DNA of 64,000 nt from Halopseudomonas laoshanensis (GTDB lineage Bacteria > Pseudomonadota > Gammaproteobacteria > Pseudomonadales > Pseudomonadaceae): contig NZ_QOVF01000001.1 in the NCBI RefSeq assembly GCF_008365385.1, positions 1,116,001 to 1,180,000 on the forward strand, given 5' to 3'. Below are positions 1 to 9,300 of the stretch, one piece after another. Position 1 is the stretch's first letter; each line of letters starts with the position of its first letter. The notes under the pieces were generated by a model. It saw nothing but the letters and a program-made list of their open reading frames with translations. It did no database searches and was not told where the DNA came from. The translations under genes were made by a program, and so were the position numbers.

Positions 1-169
1 CCTGTTTGAAGCTGCGCTTGGCTGCTTCCTTATAGACCTTGGCGCAGCGGATCTCCGAACCGCAGCGCACCAGAAAGACAGCCGCTTCCTTGCCGCTCAT
101 CAGCGGGCGGATGACTTCATCGATCAGGCCATCTTCGACCAGGGGTTCCAAGCGTTTTGGGATTTTCAT
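1..169 (-). CDS. RIO-type serine protein kinase, N-terminal fragment
   Basis: Only the first 56 codons are in the window; the gene runs off the left edge. The peptide begins MKIPKRLEPLVEDGLIDEV and continues with SGKEAAVFLVRCG, which matches the nucleotide-binding loop of bacterial RIO1-like atypical serine kinases. A following RCAKVYKEA stretch fits the strand carrying the ATP-contacting lysine. The family autophosphorylates on serine; bacterial substrates are poorly known. The catalytic and metal-binding motifs lie outside the window, so activity cannot be judged. The ATG at 169 is the first start in frame and fits the family's N-terminus. Confidence 0.75.
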   Translation of the reverse strand, partial: MKIPKRLEPLVEDGLIDEVIRPLMSGKEAAVFLVRCGSEIRCAKVYKEAAKRSFKQ

Positions 170-278
170 AGCGCCCTTATACCGCAAAACGGGGTGCGTT
201 GGGTAATCTGCTGCGGGGTTTTTATGATGAAAAACAGAACCTCAGCGGCTGTGCCAACAGCGACTCATCGGGAGGTTA

Positions 279-1319
279 TCATTTCGCAAACCATTCCTCG
301 ATAGCCGCCTGAGTCAAAGCCGGGCGCTGCGCTGGTTTGGGCGTCCAGTTTCGCCAAGCCTGGGTGGCATTCATCAGAAACTCGAACAGCGGCAGGTGCT
401 GACGCAGCACCCGACGCTTGCGATGGTCGATTATCGGATTGAAATAGCCGAAATAATCGAACATCTGCCGCGGGTTTTTTCTGACCCAGAGCCAGGAACC
501 CATTTCCAGGGTGAACGGCAGGAAAATATTCTCCGGATAATCGTCCACTGACTCGTCATAGAGGTAGTCCCACAGATCTCCATGGGTGGTGTAATTGATC
601 GATTGGGGTTCGATAATATAAGGATGGTGATTGGGGTAGGCGTTTTGATAAAGCCGCTTCAGCGCCAGTACCTCGGCGATGTTGTGCATCGGCTTGTGTG
701 TGCGGGCATAGCTGCACCATAAGCGATCCTGCCGACCGAACCCGCTGTGGCAATCCACGCTGAGGGAAAAAGGCGCATTGAGCAGACGTTTGCGTACCGT
801 GTCCACCAGCGCGGCTGCCTCCGCTTCCATCGGATCATCACGCTTGCCGCGGTACCAGGGCAGGCGAGGGCTTATACGATGGCCACTGACCAGCCAGGGC
901 ACCGGGCCCATGGCGTCGACCGGCGCGTTGCGCATCAGGTCCACGCCGTTGAGATTGCTGCGCCGATGCTGCCAGATGCCGCCCGGATTGATCATTGGCA
1001 TAAATACCAGACGCACGCGTTCAAGCTGGTGGCGTAGTTGCTCGTCCCAGTCCAGGCGATGAATCAGGCTGTGCATCCAGGACAACAGCACTTGAGTACC
1101 GATGCGCTCGACGCCATGTACGCCGCCGAAAAAGCCGATCACTGGCGCCTGCTCCGACCGAGTCCCGAGCTCTATTACCCGCACGGGGATCTCGATGTTG
1201 TCTATGGCCACAGTGTGCACGGTCTGACAACGCAGGTGCCGGGAGCCCTGTTCCAGCAAGCGGTCCAACTGTACATGTTCGGGCAGGTGACGCTGAATCA
1301 ATTGCTGGGTTTCTGGCAT
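279..1319 (-). CDS. M14-family zinc carboxypeptidase-like protein
   Basis: About 346 residues. The zinc-site pattern of M14 metallopeptidases is visible: HGVE (His68, Glu71) in GGVHGVERIG, a distal His191 in DCHSGFG, and a candidate catalytic Glu272 in FTLEMGSW. INPGG and NLNGVDLMRN are further M14 signatures. No signal peptide is evident, so it is probably cytoplasmic. The substrate is unknown; relatives cleave C-terminal residues, murein peptides or amidated side chains. I chose the ATG at 1319. A TTG at 1334 would add five residues, but neither start has a strong ribosome binding site. It stands alone, with 109 bp to the RIO kinase gene downstream on the same strand order. Confidence 0.75.
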   Translation of the reverse strand: MPETQQLIQRHLPEHVQLDRLLEQGSRHLRCQTVHTVAIDNIEIPVRVIELGTRSEQAPVIGFFGGVHGVERIGTQVLLSWMHSLIHRLDWDEQLRHQLERVRLVFMPMINPGGIWQHRRSNLNGVDLMRNAPVDAMGPVPWLVSGHRISPRLPWYRGKRDDPMEAEAAALVDTVRKRLLNAPFSLSVDCHSGFGRQDRLWCSYARTHKPMHNIAEVLALKRLYQNAYPNHHPYIIEPQSINYTTHGDLWDYLYDESVDDYPENIFLPFTLEMGSWLWVRKNPRQMFDYFGYFNPIIDHRKRRVLRQHLPLFEFLMNATQAWRNWTPKPAQRPALTQAAIEEWFAK

Positions 1320-1519
1320 GCCAAGGCTTCGCAAGTGGATCTATGACAGAACGGTGACATGAGCATATTGCAGTTGGATGACAGGCGAGGCAGGGCGGGC
1401 CAATCCAGGGGCGTCAAATGAAAAGCGGGTCAACAATAAGACCTTGGTCTATATTGATCCCAGGCGGCTCGCGCTAGATGCTGACCCATTAAACAAAAAT
1501 AGAACATCAGGAGCCTTAC

Positions 1520-3196
1520 ATGAGTGCCGTAATCTTGCTCTTCGTAGGTCTTGGCATGATGGCGTTGGGGTATTTTGTCTACTCCAAATTCATTGCCGAA
1601 AAGATCTTCAAGCTTGACCCGGACTTCCGTACACCCGCCCACGAATTTGAAGATGGTGTGGACTTTGTACCCACCAACAAATTTGTTCTCTGGGGCCACC
1701 ATTTTACCTCCGTCGCGGGCGCTGCGCCCATCGTTGGGCCGGCTATTGCGGTGATCTGGGGCTGGGCTCCGGCGTTTGCCTGGGTAGTGCTGGGCACCAT
1801 GTTCTTTGCCGGTATCCATGACGCCGGCGCCATCTGGGCCAGCGTGCGCAACCGTGCCAAGTCGGTCGGCTCGCTGACCGGTGATGTTGTCGGCAAGCGT
1901 GCCCGTAGCATCTTCATGATCGTTATCTTCCTGGTGCTGTTGATGGTCAACGCTGTGTTTGCGGTGGTGATCGCACGCCTGATGATGACCTTCCCGACCG
2001 CGGTAGTGCCGGTCTGGGGCGCGATCTTCGTCGCACTGATCATTGGTCAACTGATCTATCGTCGCATCATGACCTTGCCGGTGGTGTCGATTCTGGGCGT
2101 GATCGCGCTGTATGCGCTGATCTTCATGGGTCCGTCGATGCCGATTCAGATGCCAGCAGAAGTCATGCCTGGTGTTTCGGGCAATGCAGCCTGGATTCTG
2201 TTGTTGTTCCTCTATGCGGCGATCGCCTCGGTATTGCCGGTATGGATGCTGTTGCAACCCCGTGACTACATCAACGGCCTGCAGCTCTTTATCGGTTTGC
2301 TGATCCTGTACGGTGCCATCGTGGTGCTGAATCCGACAATGATCGCGCCGATGTTCAACGTCGATGTGCCGGCAGGTACACCATCCCTTGTGCCCTTGCT
2401 GTTCGTTACCATCGCCTGCGGTGCCATTTCCGGCTTCCACGGTCTGGTTGCGTCCGGTACCACCTCCAAGCAGTTGAACCGTGAAACCGATATTCGCTTT
2501 GTCGGCTTCTTCGGCGCAATCGGTGAGGGTGGCTTGGCCCTGGCAGCCATTCTGGTAGCTACCGCCGGTTTTGCCAGTCTGGCGGACTGGCAGGCCATGT
2601 ACAGCGCGTTCGGTCAGGGCGGCGTAACTGCCTTCGTTGAAGGTGGCGCGTATATAATCCATAACGGTCTGGGGCTGCCCCAGGTAACCGCAGCGACCCT
2701 GTTGACGGTCATGGCTGCGTTGTTCGCCGGCACCACCATGGATACCGGCCTGCGTCTGCAGCGCTACATATTCCAGGAGTGGGGCGAGATCTATAATCAG
2801 GAGTGGATGAAAAAGCCGCTGCCGGCCACCCTGCTTGCGGTCGGTAGTTGCCTGCTGCTGGCGTTTGGCGCCGGTGGCGCTGATGGCTCGGGCGGCATGA
2901 TCATCTGGCCACTGTTTGGTACTACCAACCAGTTGCTCGCGGGCCTGACGCTGTTGGTGATCACTGTGATGCTGGTGCATTTGCGCCGGCCCATGTGGTA
3001 CACCCTGGCGCCACTGTGCTTCCTGTTGGTGATGACGGTAACCGCGTTGATTTTCCAACTGCGCACCTTCTACGAGCAGCAGAACTGGTTCCTCCTGGGG
3101 CTGGACCTGGTAGTGCTGGTAGCCGCTATATCGGTAGCCATGGAGTGCGCCGCTGCGCTCAAGCGGCACCGCGCGCAGGTGGCTGCGGAGGACTAA
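1520..3196 (+). CDS. CstA-family carbon starvation/pyruvate transporter
   Basis: A 558-residue polytopic membrane protein, hydrophobic throughout, with CstA-family stretches such as GHHFTSVAGAAPIVGPAIAV near residue 60 and a later GTTNQLLAGLTL. E. coli CstA (about 700 residues) and its paralogue are linked to peptide and pyruvate uptake during carbon limitation; this is the shorter form. AGGAG lies just upstream of the ATG. The next gene begins 3 bp after the stop, and an ArsA-type ATPase follows, so the three are probably co-transcribed. Substrate specificity cannot be read from sequence. I did not see a convincing promoter in the 200 bp upstream. Confidence 0.85.
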   Translation: MSAVILLFVGLGMMALGYFVYSKFIAEKIFKLDPDFRTPAHEFEDGVDFVPTNKFVLWGHHFTSVAGAAPIVGPAIAVIWGWAPAFAWVVLGTMFFAGIHDAGAIWASVRNRAKSVGSLTGDVVGKRARSIFMIVIFLVLLMVNAVFAVVIARLMMTFPTAVVPVWGAIFVALIIGQLIYRRIMTLPVVSILGVIALYALIFMGPSMPIQMPAEVMPGVSGNAAWILLLFLYAAIASVLPVWMLLQPRDYINGLQLFIGLLILYGAIVVLNPTMIAPMFNVDVPAGTPSLVPLLFVTIACGAISGFHGLVASGTTSKQLNRETDIRFVGFFGAIGEGGLALAAILVATAGFASLADWQAMYSAFGQGGVTAFVEGGAYIIHNGLGLPQVTAATLLTVMAALFAGTTMDTGLRLQRYIFQEWGEIYNQEWMKKPLPATLLAVGSCLLLAFGAGGADGSGGMIIWPLFGTTNQLLAGLTLLVITVMLVHLRRPMWYTLAPLCFLLVMTVTALIFQLRTFYEQQNWFLLGLDLVVLVAAISVAMECAAALKRHRAQVAAED

Positions 3197-3199
3197 AGC

Positions 3200-3484
3200 A
3201 TGACGCAGGGTAACCCCCCGTCAGGAAAAGGAGCCTGGCTCAGCCAGGCTCGCTTCTTTCTGGAAGAGGCGTACAGCGCCCGCTACCGCGGCGCCATCGC
3301 CCGCGCGCGGCGTGACGAGGATGACCTGTTCATGCTGTTGGTTTTCGCTGAAATGATGGGGCTGCCGAATCCGGCCGCCTATTACACTCTCGAGCTCCAG
3401 CCGTTGTTGCTGGAGCGCTTCCACCAATGGCACCTGCGCATGGGCATGGAGCGTTCGCCGCTCGACCATTGCCGCTGCTGCTGA
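3200..3484 (+). CDS. Small Cys-tailed protein (cory-CC-star type)
   Basis: A 94-residue protein starting 3 bp after the cstA-family stop and ending 15 bp before the ArsA-type ATPase gene. It has no signal peptide or membrane span. The middle is rich in charged residues (YRGAIARARRDEDDLF), and the chain ends in HCRCC directly before the stop. From memory this matches the family called cory-CC-star in public protein catalogues, defined by a terminal Cys-Cys and found beside CstA and ArsA-like genes. The function is unknown. The terminal cysteines could bind metal, be modified, or be recognised by the ATPase, but that is inference. Confidence 0.65.
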   Translation: MTQGNPPSGKGAWLSQARFFLEEAYSARYRGAIARARRDEDDLFMLLVFAEMMGLPNPAAYYTLELQPLLLERFHQWHLRMGMERSPLDHCRCC

Positions 3485-3499
3485 ATCTCAAGGCCAATC

Positions 3500-4507
3500 A
3501 TGTTTGATCTGTTGCAACGCCGCCTGATCTGGGTAGGCGGAAAAGGTGGCGTGGGCAAAACCACGGTTTCAGCGGCGCTGGCGGTGTTGGCTGCCAGCCG
3601 TGGGCAACGCTGCCTGGTGGTGTCGACCGATCCGGCGCACAGTCTGGGTGATGTGTTTGCCCGTGAGCTGGACGATACCCCAAGGCGCCTGTTACCTAAC
3701 CTGGATGCGATGGAGATTGATCCGGACATCGAGGTAGAGGCCCATCTGAAGCGAGTCACCGAGCAGATGCGCCGGTTCGCAGCGCCGGAGATGATGAAGG
3801 AGCTGCAGCGGCAGATGCAGTTGACGCGGCAGTCTCCGGGCACTCAGGAGGCGGCGTTGCTGGAGCGTATCGCGCGGCTGATCAACGACCCTGACAGCCC
3901 CTATGATCAGATCATCTTCGATACCGCACCCACCGGGCATACGCTGCGGCTATTGACCTTGCCGGAAGCCATGGCCGCCTGGACCGATGGACTGCTGACG
4001 CACAACCGCAAGTCCGAAGAACTGGCCAAGGTGCTCAAGCACCTGACCCCGAAGAGCGGCCGCGACGTCGCTACGCCCTTTGACGACCCGGCCGAGAATA
4101 CCTTGAGCGATCTGGATGAGCGCACCAAGGATATTGCCCAGACCCTGCTTAAACGTCGGCGGCTGTTCATGCAGGCGCGCCGGCATCTTGAGGACCCCAA
4201 GGTCAGTGGCTTTCTGTTCGTTTTGACGCCGGAACGGTTACCGATTCTGGAAACCGTACGCGCGGTCGCGACGCTCAAATCAGTCGGCATACCGGTGGTT
4301 GCGACCCTGGTAAACCGGGTTATACCGGAGGAGGCCGATGGTGAGTTCTTGCGCCGGCGGCGAGAGCAGGAGGCTAGCTGGCTGGAGCGTATCGATCAGG
4401 AACTGGGGCATTTGCCCCGCCCGCGCTTACCCTGGCTGGAGACCGACGTGCAAGGCGTTGAAACGCTGGAGCTGATCGCTGGCAAGTTGGCTGAGGCGGG
4501 TTTTTAA
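3500..4507 (+). CDS. ArsA/GET3-family ATPase
   Basis: A 335-residue P-loop ATPase with the deviant Walker A GKGGVGKT at residues 14-21, STDPAHSLGD at 42-51 and DTAPTGHTLR at 141-150. This combination is typical of the ArsA/TRC40/GET3 group. It is a single-ATPase-domain form, unlike duplicated ArsA of about 580 residues. No arsenite efflux gene (arsB, arsR, arsC) is near. The partners are a CstA transporter and a small Cys-tailed protein, which suggests a role in transporter assembly or tail handling rather than arsenic resistance; this is inference. The stop overlaps the converging TetR gene by 4 bp. Confidence 0.85.
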   Translation: MFDLLQRRLIWVGGKGGVGKTTVSAALAVLAASRGQRCLVVSTDPAHSLGDVFARELDDTPRRLLPNLDAMEIDPDIEVEAHLKRVTEQMRRFAAPEMMKELQRQMQLTRQSPGTQEAALLERIARLINDPDSPYDQIIFDTAPTGHTLRLLTLPEAMAAWTDGLLTHNRKSEELAKVLKHLTPKSGRDVATPFDDPAENTLSDLDERTKDIAQTLLKRRRLFMQARRHLEDPKVSGFLFVLTPERLPILETVRAVATLKSVGIPVVATLVNRVIPEEADGEFLRRRREQEASWLERIDQELGHLPRPRLPWLETDVQGVETLELIAGKLAEAGF

Positions 4508-5142
4508 CCCGACCAGTTGAGACCGCGCAGCAGCAAATCCACTGCCGATTCCACTCGATAACGCTTTTCAGCGGCGTCGGGCAGTGGCCGGCCATTCATC
4601 CACAAACCGCTCACCAGGCTACCTTTCCACATACCAATCAGTTGTTCGGCAGTGAGTAGCGGATCTTTCAGTTCTATACGGCCGCGTTCATGCGCGGCAC
4701 TCAGGCAGTTCGCTGCACGAATGACAAAGGCCTGCGGGCCATCGCGATAGATCCACTGCCCGTGCTCGGCCTGCCGCGCGCCATGCGCGATCACGGTGCG
4801 CATGATGCGCACACCCTGTTCGCTGGTGAGAAAGTCCAGCAGTTGTGTGCCCAGAATGATCAACTGCTCGCGCAGGCCACCGGCACATTCCTCTATTTCC
4901 GGCAAATTACCCAGCATGTTTCTATGCAGGCGCGTCAAGACCGCTTGCAGCAGGGCTTCGGCATTGTCGAAGTGGCGGTAAATAGTGCCTTTGGATACGT
5001 CAGCCCGCCGGGCAACCCCTTCGATGGTGAAGTGCATATCGCCCTCGGCGAAGCTGTCGAGCACTGCATCCAGAATGCGATCGAGCTTATCGGGGTCAAC
5101 GGGTCTGCCGGGGCCGGCAGCGGCCAGCGGTCTTTCGTCCAT
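4504..5142 (-). CDS. TetR/AcrR-family transcriptional regulator
   Basis: 212 residues. An N-terminal helix-turn-helix spans roughly residues 23-70, with FTIEGVARRADVSKGTIYRHF as the characteristic TetR block; the C-terminal ligand domain is divergent. The gene is divergent from an RND adaptor/pump operon, the usual arrangement for a local repressor of efflux. The 161-bp intergenic region carries a 28-bp near-palindrome centred at about 5239.5, a good operator candidate for repression of both promoters. The inducing ligand is unknown. The 3' end overlaps the ArsA-type ATPase gene by 4 bp. Confidence 0.85.
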   Translation of the reverse strand: MDERPLAAAGPGRPVDPDKLDRILDAVLDSFAEGDMHFTIEGVARRADVSKGTIYRHFDNAEALLQAVLTRLHRNMLGNLPEIEECAGGLREQLIILGTQLLDFLTSEQGVRIMRTVIAHGARQAEHGQWIYRDGPQAFVIRAANCLSAAHERGRIELKDPLLTAEQLIGMWKGSLVSGLWMNGRPLPDAAEKRYRVESAVDLLLRGLNWSG

Positions 5143-5188
5143 CTTGGTTACCTGTGTTGGCTAGCTACGTGCGGCATCTGATTGATCT

Positions 5189-5282
5189 GTGTGTATTCAC
5201 CACGCAGATATTTTGCCCGCTGAGTATTTACTGAACGGACGCGTTCTGTAAATATGCGGGCACGAGATATTCGAATACACAC
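5189..5282. promoter_or_regulatory. Nested inverted repeats, probable TetR operator
   Basis: Three inverted repeats share nearly one centre. The outer arms are GTGTGTATTC (5189-5198) and GAATACACAC (5273-5282). The middle arms are GCCCGC (5215-5220) and GCGGGC (5256-5261). The inner arms are ATTTACTGAACG (5226-5237) and CGTTCTGTAAAT (5242-5253), one mismatch apart across a 4-bp spacer. The inner element has the size and form of a TetR-family operator. It lies between the divergent regulator and the RND operon, 50 bp before the adaptor's ATG. Confidence 0.7.
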
Positions 5283-5303
5283 TTTGATAAAGGTTAACAG
5301 GCC

Positions 5304-6362
5304 ATGCGGGTTTTATCCCTTGCGACCCTGGCGTTATTTATCCTGGCTGGCTGCGGAGCTGAGCCTGAGAACGCAAAATCAGCCCAGAGTTCGGCGCTGA
5401 AGGTGCGAACGGCCGTTATTCAATCGGCAGAGCAACATACCTGGACGCTCAGCGGCACGGTACAGCCACGCAACGAAGCCGAATTGGGGTTCCGCCTGGC
5501 CGGCCAGATAAACGAACGTCTGGTGCATACCGGCGAGCACGTAGAGGCGGGGGACGTACTGTTGCGCCTGGACCCGGCAGACATCCGTCAGCAGCTTTCC
5601 GCCGCTCAGGCGGACGTGGAATCCGCGCGAGTGAAGGCCAACAACGCCGAAGCCAATCGCAAGCGCCTGGATACGCTGCGCGCCCGCGACCTGATTCCCG
5701 AGCAGACCTATGAAGATGCCCGCGCCGCAGCCAGTGCCGCCAGCGAGAGTGTCAAGGCTGCCCAGGCCCAGCTTGCCCAGGCGCGCAGCGCGAGTGGCTA
5801 TGTGGAACTCAAGGCCCCCGCCAGCGGCATACTACTGACCGTCAGCGGCGAAGTAGGGCAGGTGGTGTCCGCGGGTACGCCGGTGGCCACGCTGGCTTAT
5901 GACGGCCCACGCGATGTTGAAGTCTACATACCCGAGCGCCGTCGGGATGAGTTGCCGCAGACCGCACGGGTGCAGTTGTACGCCGAAGATGTTCAGGCTG
6001 ACGCCAGCTTGCGCGAGATATCCGGCTCTGCAGACCCGTTGACGCGCAGCTGGCGGGCCCGCTTCGCGATTGAGGACGACCCCGAAGCCTGGTCGCTGGG
6101 CAGCAGCGTGACCCTTGAGTTGGTCCAGGAGCTGAATGGACAAGCGTTGCAACGGATTCCGGTCGGCGCGTTGATCGATCTGGGGCAAGGCATGGGGGTA
6201 TGGGTGGTGGACAACGGCCAGGTGCAGTTCCACCCGGTGAAACTGGTGCGCATGGACACCGAGCAAGCGTACATCCACAGTGAGATGCCTGCCGGGACCC
6301 ATATTATTGCGCTCGGCGCCCACCTTCTGGAGGCCGGGCAAGCGGTTGAGGTCCTGCCATGA
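5304..6362 (+). CDS. RND efflux periplasmic adaptor lipoprotein
   Basis: 352 residues. The N-terminus ends in the lipobox LAGC (Cys17), so the mature protein is probably lipid-anchored in the periplasm. The lipoyl half-motif region GFRLAGQINERLVHTGEHVEAGDVLLRL near 70-95 and the coiled-coil hairpin with Ala/Gln-rich heptads at about 100-160 are typical of membrane-fusion proteins. Adaptors of this kind link an RND pump to an outer-membrane channel. The stop overlaps the ATG of the pump gene (ATGA). No outer-membrane factor gene follows, so a shared TolC/OprM-type channel is likely. Expression is probably under the divergent TetR protein. Confidence 0.9.
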   Translation: MRVLSLATLALFILAGCGAEPENAKSAQSSALKVRTAVIQSAEQHTWTLSGTVQPRNEAELGFRLAGQINERLVHTGEHVEAGDVLLRLDPADIRQQLSAAQADVESARVKANNAEANRKRLDTLRARDLIPEQTYEDARAAASAASESVKAAQAQLAQARSASGYVELKAPASGILLTVSGEVGQVVSAGTPVATLAYDGPRDVEVYIPERRRDELPQTARVQLYAEDVQADASLREISGSADPLTRSWRARFAIEDDPEAWSLGSSVTLELVQELNGQALQRIPVGALIDLGQGMGVWVVDNGQVQFHPVKLVRMDTEQAYIHSEMPAGTHIIALGAHLLEAGQAVEVLP

Positions 6363-9300
6363 GCCACGACCCATTGCGCTTCAATCTCTCGGCGCATGCG
6401 GTCAGGGAGAAATCGGTCACCCTGTTTTTCCTGTTGATTGTGGCGCTGGCGGGGATTTACTCATTCTTTGCGCTGGGCCGGGCCGAGGATCCGCAGTTCT
6501 CCGTACGCGCCATGGTGGTATCGGTCAACTGGCCTGGCGCCAGTGCCGAACAGATGCAGCAACAGGTCGCTGACCCGTTGGAAAAGCGCATCATGGAGGT
6601 GGCTTATTTCGACAAGATAGAAACCACCGCCCGTCCGGGCCTGGTGACCATGCAGGTGACCTTCGAGGATTTCACGCCTTCCGGGGAGTTGCCGCAGCTG
6701 TTCTACGAAGTGCGCAAACGTATGCAGGACGAAGCGCCGCGACTGCCGCCGGGCGTTCAGGGCCCGTTCGTCAATGATGACTTTTCCGATGTGTATTTTT
6801 CCCTGTACTCGCTGACCGCGCCGGGTATGCCGCAGCGCCAACTGGTGCGCGAAGCCGAAGCCCTGCGCAATAGTTTCAACCGCGTTGAGGGCGTGCAAAA
6901 GGTCAGAATCATCGGTGAGCAGTCAGAGCGGGTATTCGTCGATCTGGACGCCTATCGCATGGCGCAGTTGGGCTTGTCGCTGGAACAGATCGCCGATGCG
7001 CTGGAAGCCTACAACCGGCTGTTGCCCGCCGGCCTGATCGAAACCCAGGGTAGCCGTTTGTACTGGCGCATCGATGCCGATCTCGCTGATCTGGATGCCA
7101 TCCGTGACGTGCCCTTGCGCGTCGACGATCGCTTGATCCGCTTGGGCGATGTAGCCGAAGTGGTGCGCGGTTACGAGGATCCGCCAAGCTATATGGTTCG
7201 AGCCTTCGGTGAGGATGCGCTGCTGCTCGGTGTGGTCCTGCGCAAGGGTGAGAATGGCCTGGATGTGGGTGAACATCTGTCTGACACCTATCATCAACTG
7301 GCCGACTCGATGCCGCTGGGGATGGAGCTGCGCCAGGTCACCAACCAGCGCGAAGCCATCACCCGCGCCGTTGAGCTGTTCCAGATCAAGTTTCTGATCG
7401 CGGTGTTGGTGGTCATGCTGGTGAGCTTTGTCAGTCTTGGGCTGCGGCCTGGACTGATCGTCGGCATCGCAGTGCCGCTGACGCTGGGCATTACCTTTTT
7501 GTTGATGCTCATGCGCGGGATGAACCTGGACCGCATCACCCTGGGGGCGCTGATCATTGCGCTGGGCCTGTTGGTAGACGATGCGATCATTGCCATCGAG
7601 ATGATGCTGGTCAAGATGGAGGAGGGCTGGGACAAGGTCCGGGCTGCCGCGCACGCCTGGACAGTGACGGCGGCGCCGATGCTCTCAGGCACCCTGGTGA
7701 CGGTGATCGGTTTTGTCCCCATCGGCTTTGCCAAATCCGGCGTCGGGGAATATACCGGCAATATTTTCTGGGTCCTGGCCTTCGCGCTGCTGGCCTCCTG
7801 GTTCGTGGCTGTGGTGTTTACGCCCTGGCTCGGTGTGGCGCTGCTGAAAGAAGTGAAATCGCCGCACACCGACCATGCACAGACTTACAATACGCGCGGC
7901 TATCAGCGCTTCCGCCGGCTTATCGCAAGCTGCGTGCGCTATCGCAAGAGCGTGGTGCTGGCGACGGTGGGCCTGTTCGCTCTCGCGATCGTTGGCATGG
8001 GCGCTGTGGTGCAGAAACAGTTTTTCCCCTCTTCGGACCGGCCTGAAGTGCTGATCGAGGTGTTCATGCCTGAAGGCAGTAGCATCAGCGCGACTGATGA
8101 CGTGGCTCGCCGCCTGGAAGCGGCCCTCAAGGGGCATGAGGAGGTGGTGTCATTGTCCACCTATGTCGGCGCCGGCGCGCCGCGGTTTTTCCTTTCGCTG
8201 AACCCCGAGCAACCCAACCCCGGGTTTGCCAAGCTGGTGGCGATTGCCCGTGACGATGCAGGCCGCGATCAACTGATCCGTATCATGCGCGAAAGGGTAG
8301 CTGCTGGCGAGTTCCCAGAAGCGCGCGTGCGGGTGCACCAGCTGGTGTTTGGTCCGCCGGTGGTCTGGCCGGTCAGCTTTCGCGTCATGGGCCCAGATAC
8401 CGACGTGCTCAGAGGCTTGGCAGACCAGGTGCGGCAGATCATGGCCGAGCACCCGGCGGTGTTCAACGCGAATCTGGACTGGTCGGAGCGGGTGCCTGTC
8501 GCACGCCTGAAGCTGGATAACGAACGCCTGCGCTCGATTGGTTTGACACCCCGTGAGCTGTCCCGGCAATTGCAGTTTCAATGGGGCGGCATGCCCGCCA
8601 CCGTATTGCGCGAAGACGTACGTAGCGTGCAACTGGTCATGCGCGGTGTGCCAGAGGGCATCAAGGACTTTGCTGATTTGCCCCTGCGTACCGCTGACGG
8701 TCGCAATATTACACTGCAGCAGGCCGGCCTGATCGAGATGGTCAGCGAGGACCCGGTGCTGAAACGCTACAACCGCGAGCCCTTTATCACCGTTCAGGGC
8801 GATGTGCGCGGTGCGCAACCACCGGACGTGACTTGGGCGCTGTGGGAGCAGTTGGACGAGCTGCGGCAGCAGCTGCCGGCAGGCTACCACTTGGAGGTCG
8901 GTGGCTCTGTTGAGCAGTCCGCCAAAGGCCAGGCTTCGATCAAAAAGGTGCAGCCCATCATGATTGGCTTGATGATGATCATCATCATGCTGCAGATGCG
9001 CAGCTTCTCGGGCACTTTCATGGTGCTGGCGACCGCGCCTTTGGGCGTCATTGGAGCCACGTTGGCGTTGATCATCGGAAATCAGCCGTTCGGCTTTGTT
9101 GCTCTGCTTGGATTGACCGGGCTGGCGGGCATCCTGATGCGCAATACGCTGATTCTCACCATGCAGATCGACGATAACCTGGCCAGTGGCATGAATAAGT
9201 TCGATGCCTTGGTAGAAGCTACGGTCCAGCGCACGCGCCCGGTATTGTTGACCGCCCTGGCAGCGGCTCTGGCCTTCGTACCACTCGCTCATGACGCCTT

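Noticed and set aside
1430-3169. A 579-codon open frame on the minus strand across the CstA-family gene
   Set aside because: It is Gln/His/Arg-rich, has no domain, and is antisense to a clear membrane-protein gene; such frames are common in GC-rich coding DNA.
3500-4507. Arsenite resistance function for the ArsA-type ATPase
   Set aside because: There is one ATPase domain only and no arsB, arsC or arsR; the neighbours are a CstA transporter and a small Cys-tailed protein.
8150-9292. A 380-codon open frame on the minus strand inside the RND pump gene
   Set aside because: Low-complexity antisense shadow of the pump coding sequence, without a ribosome binding site.
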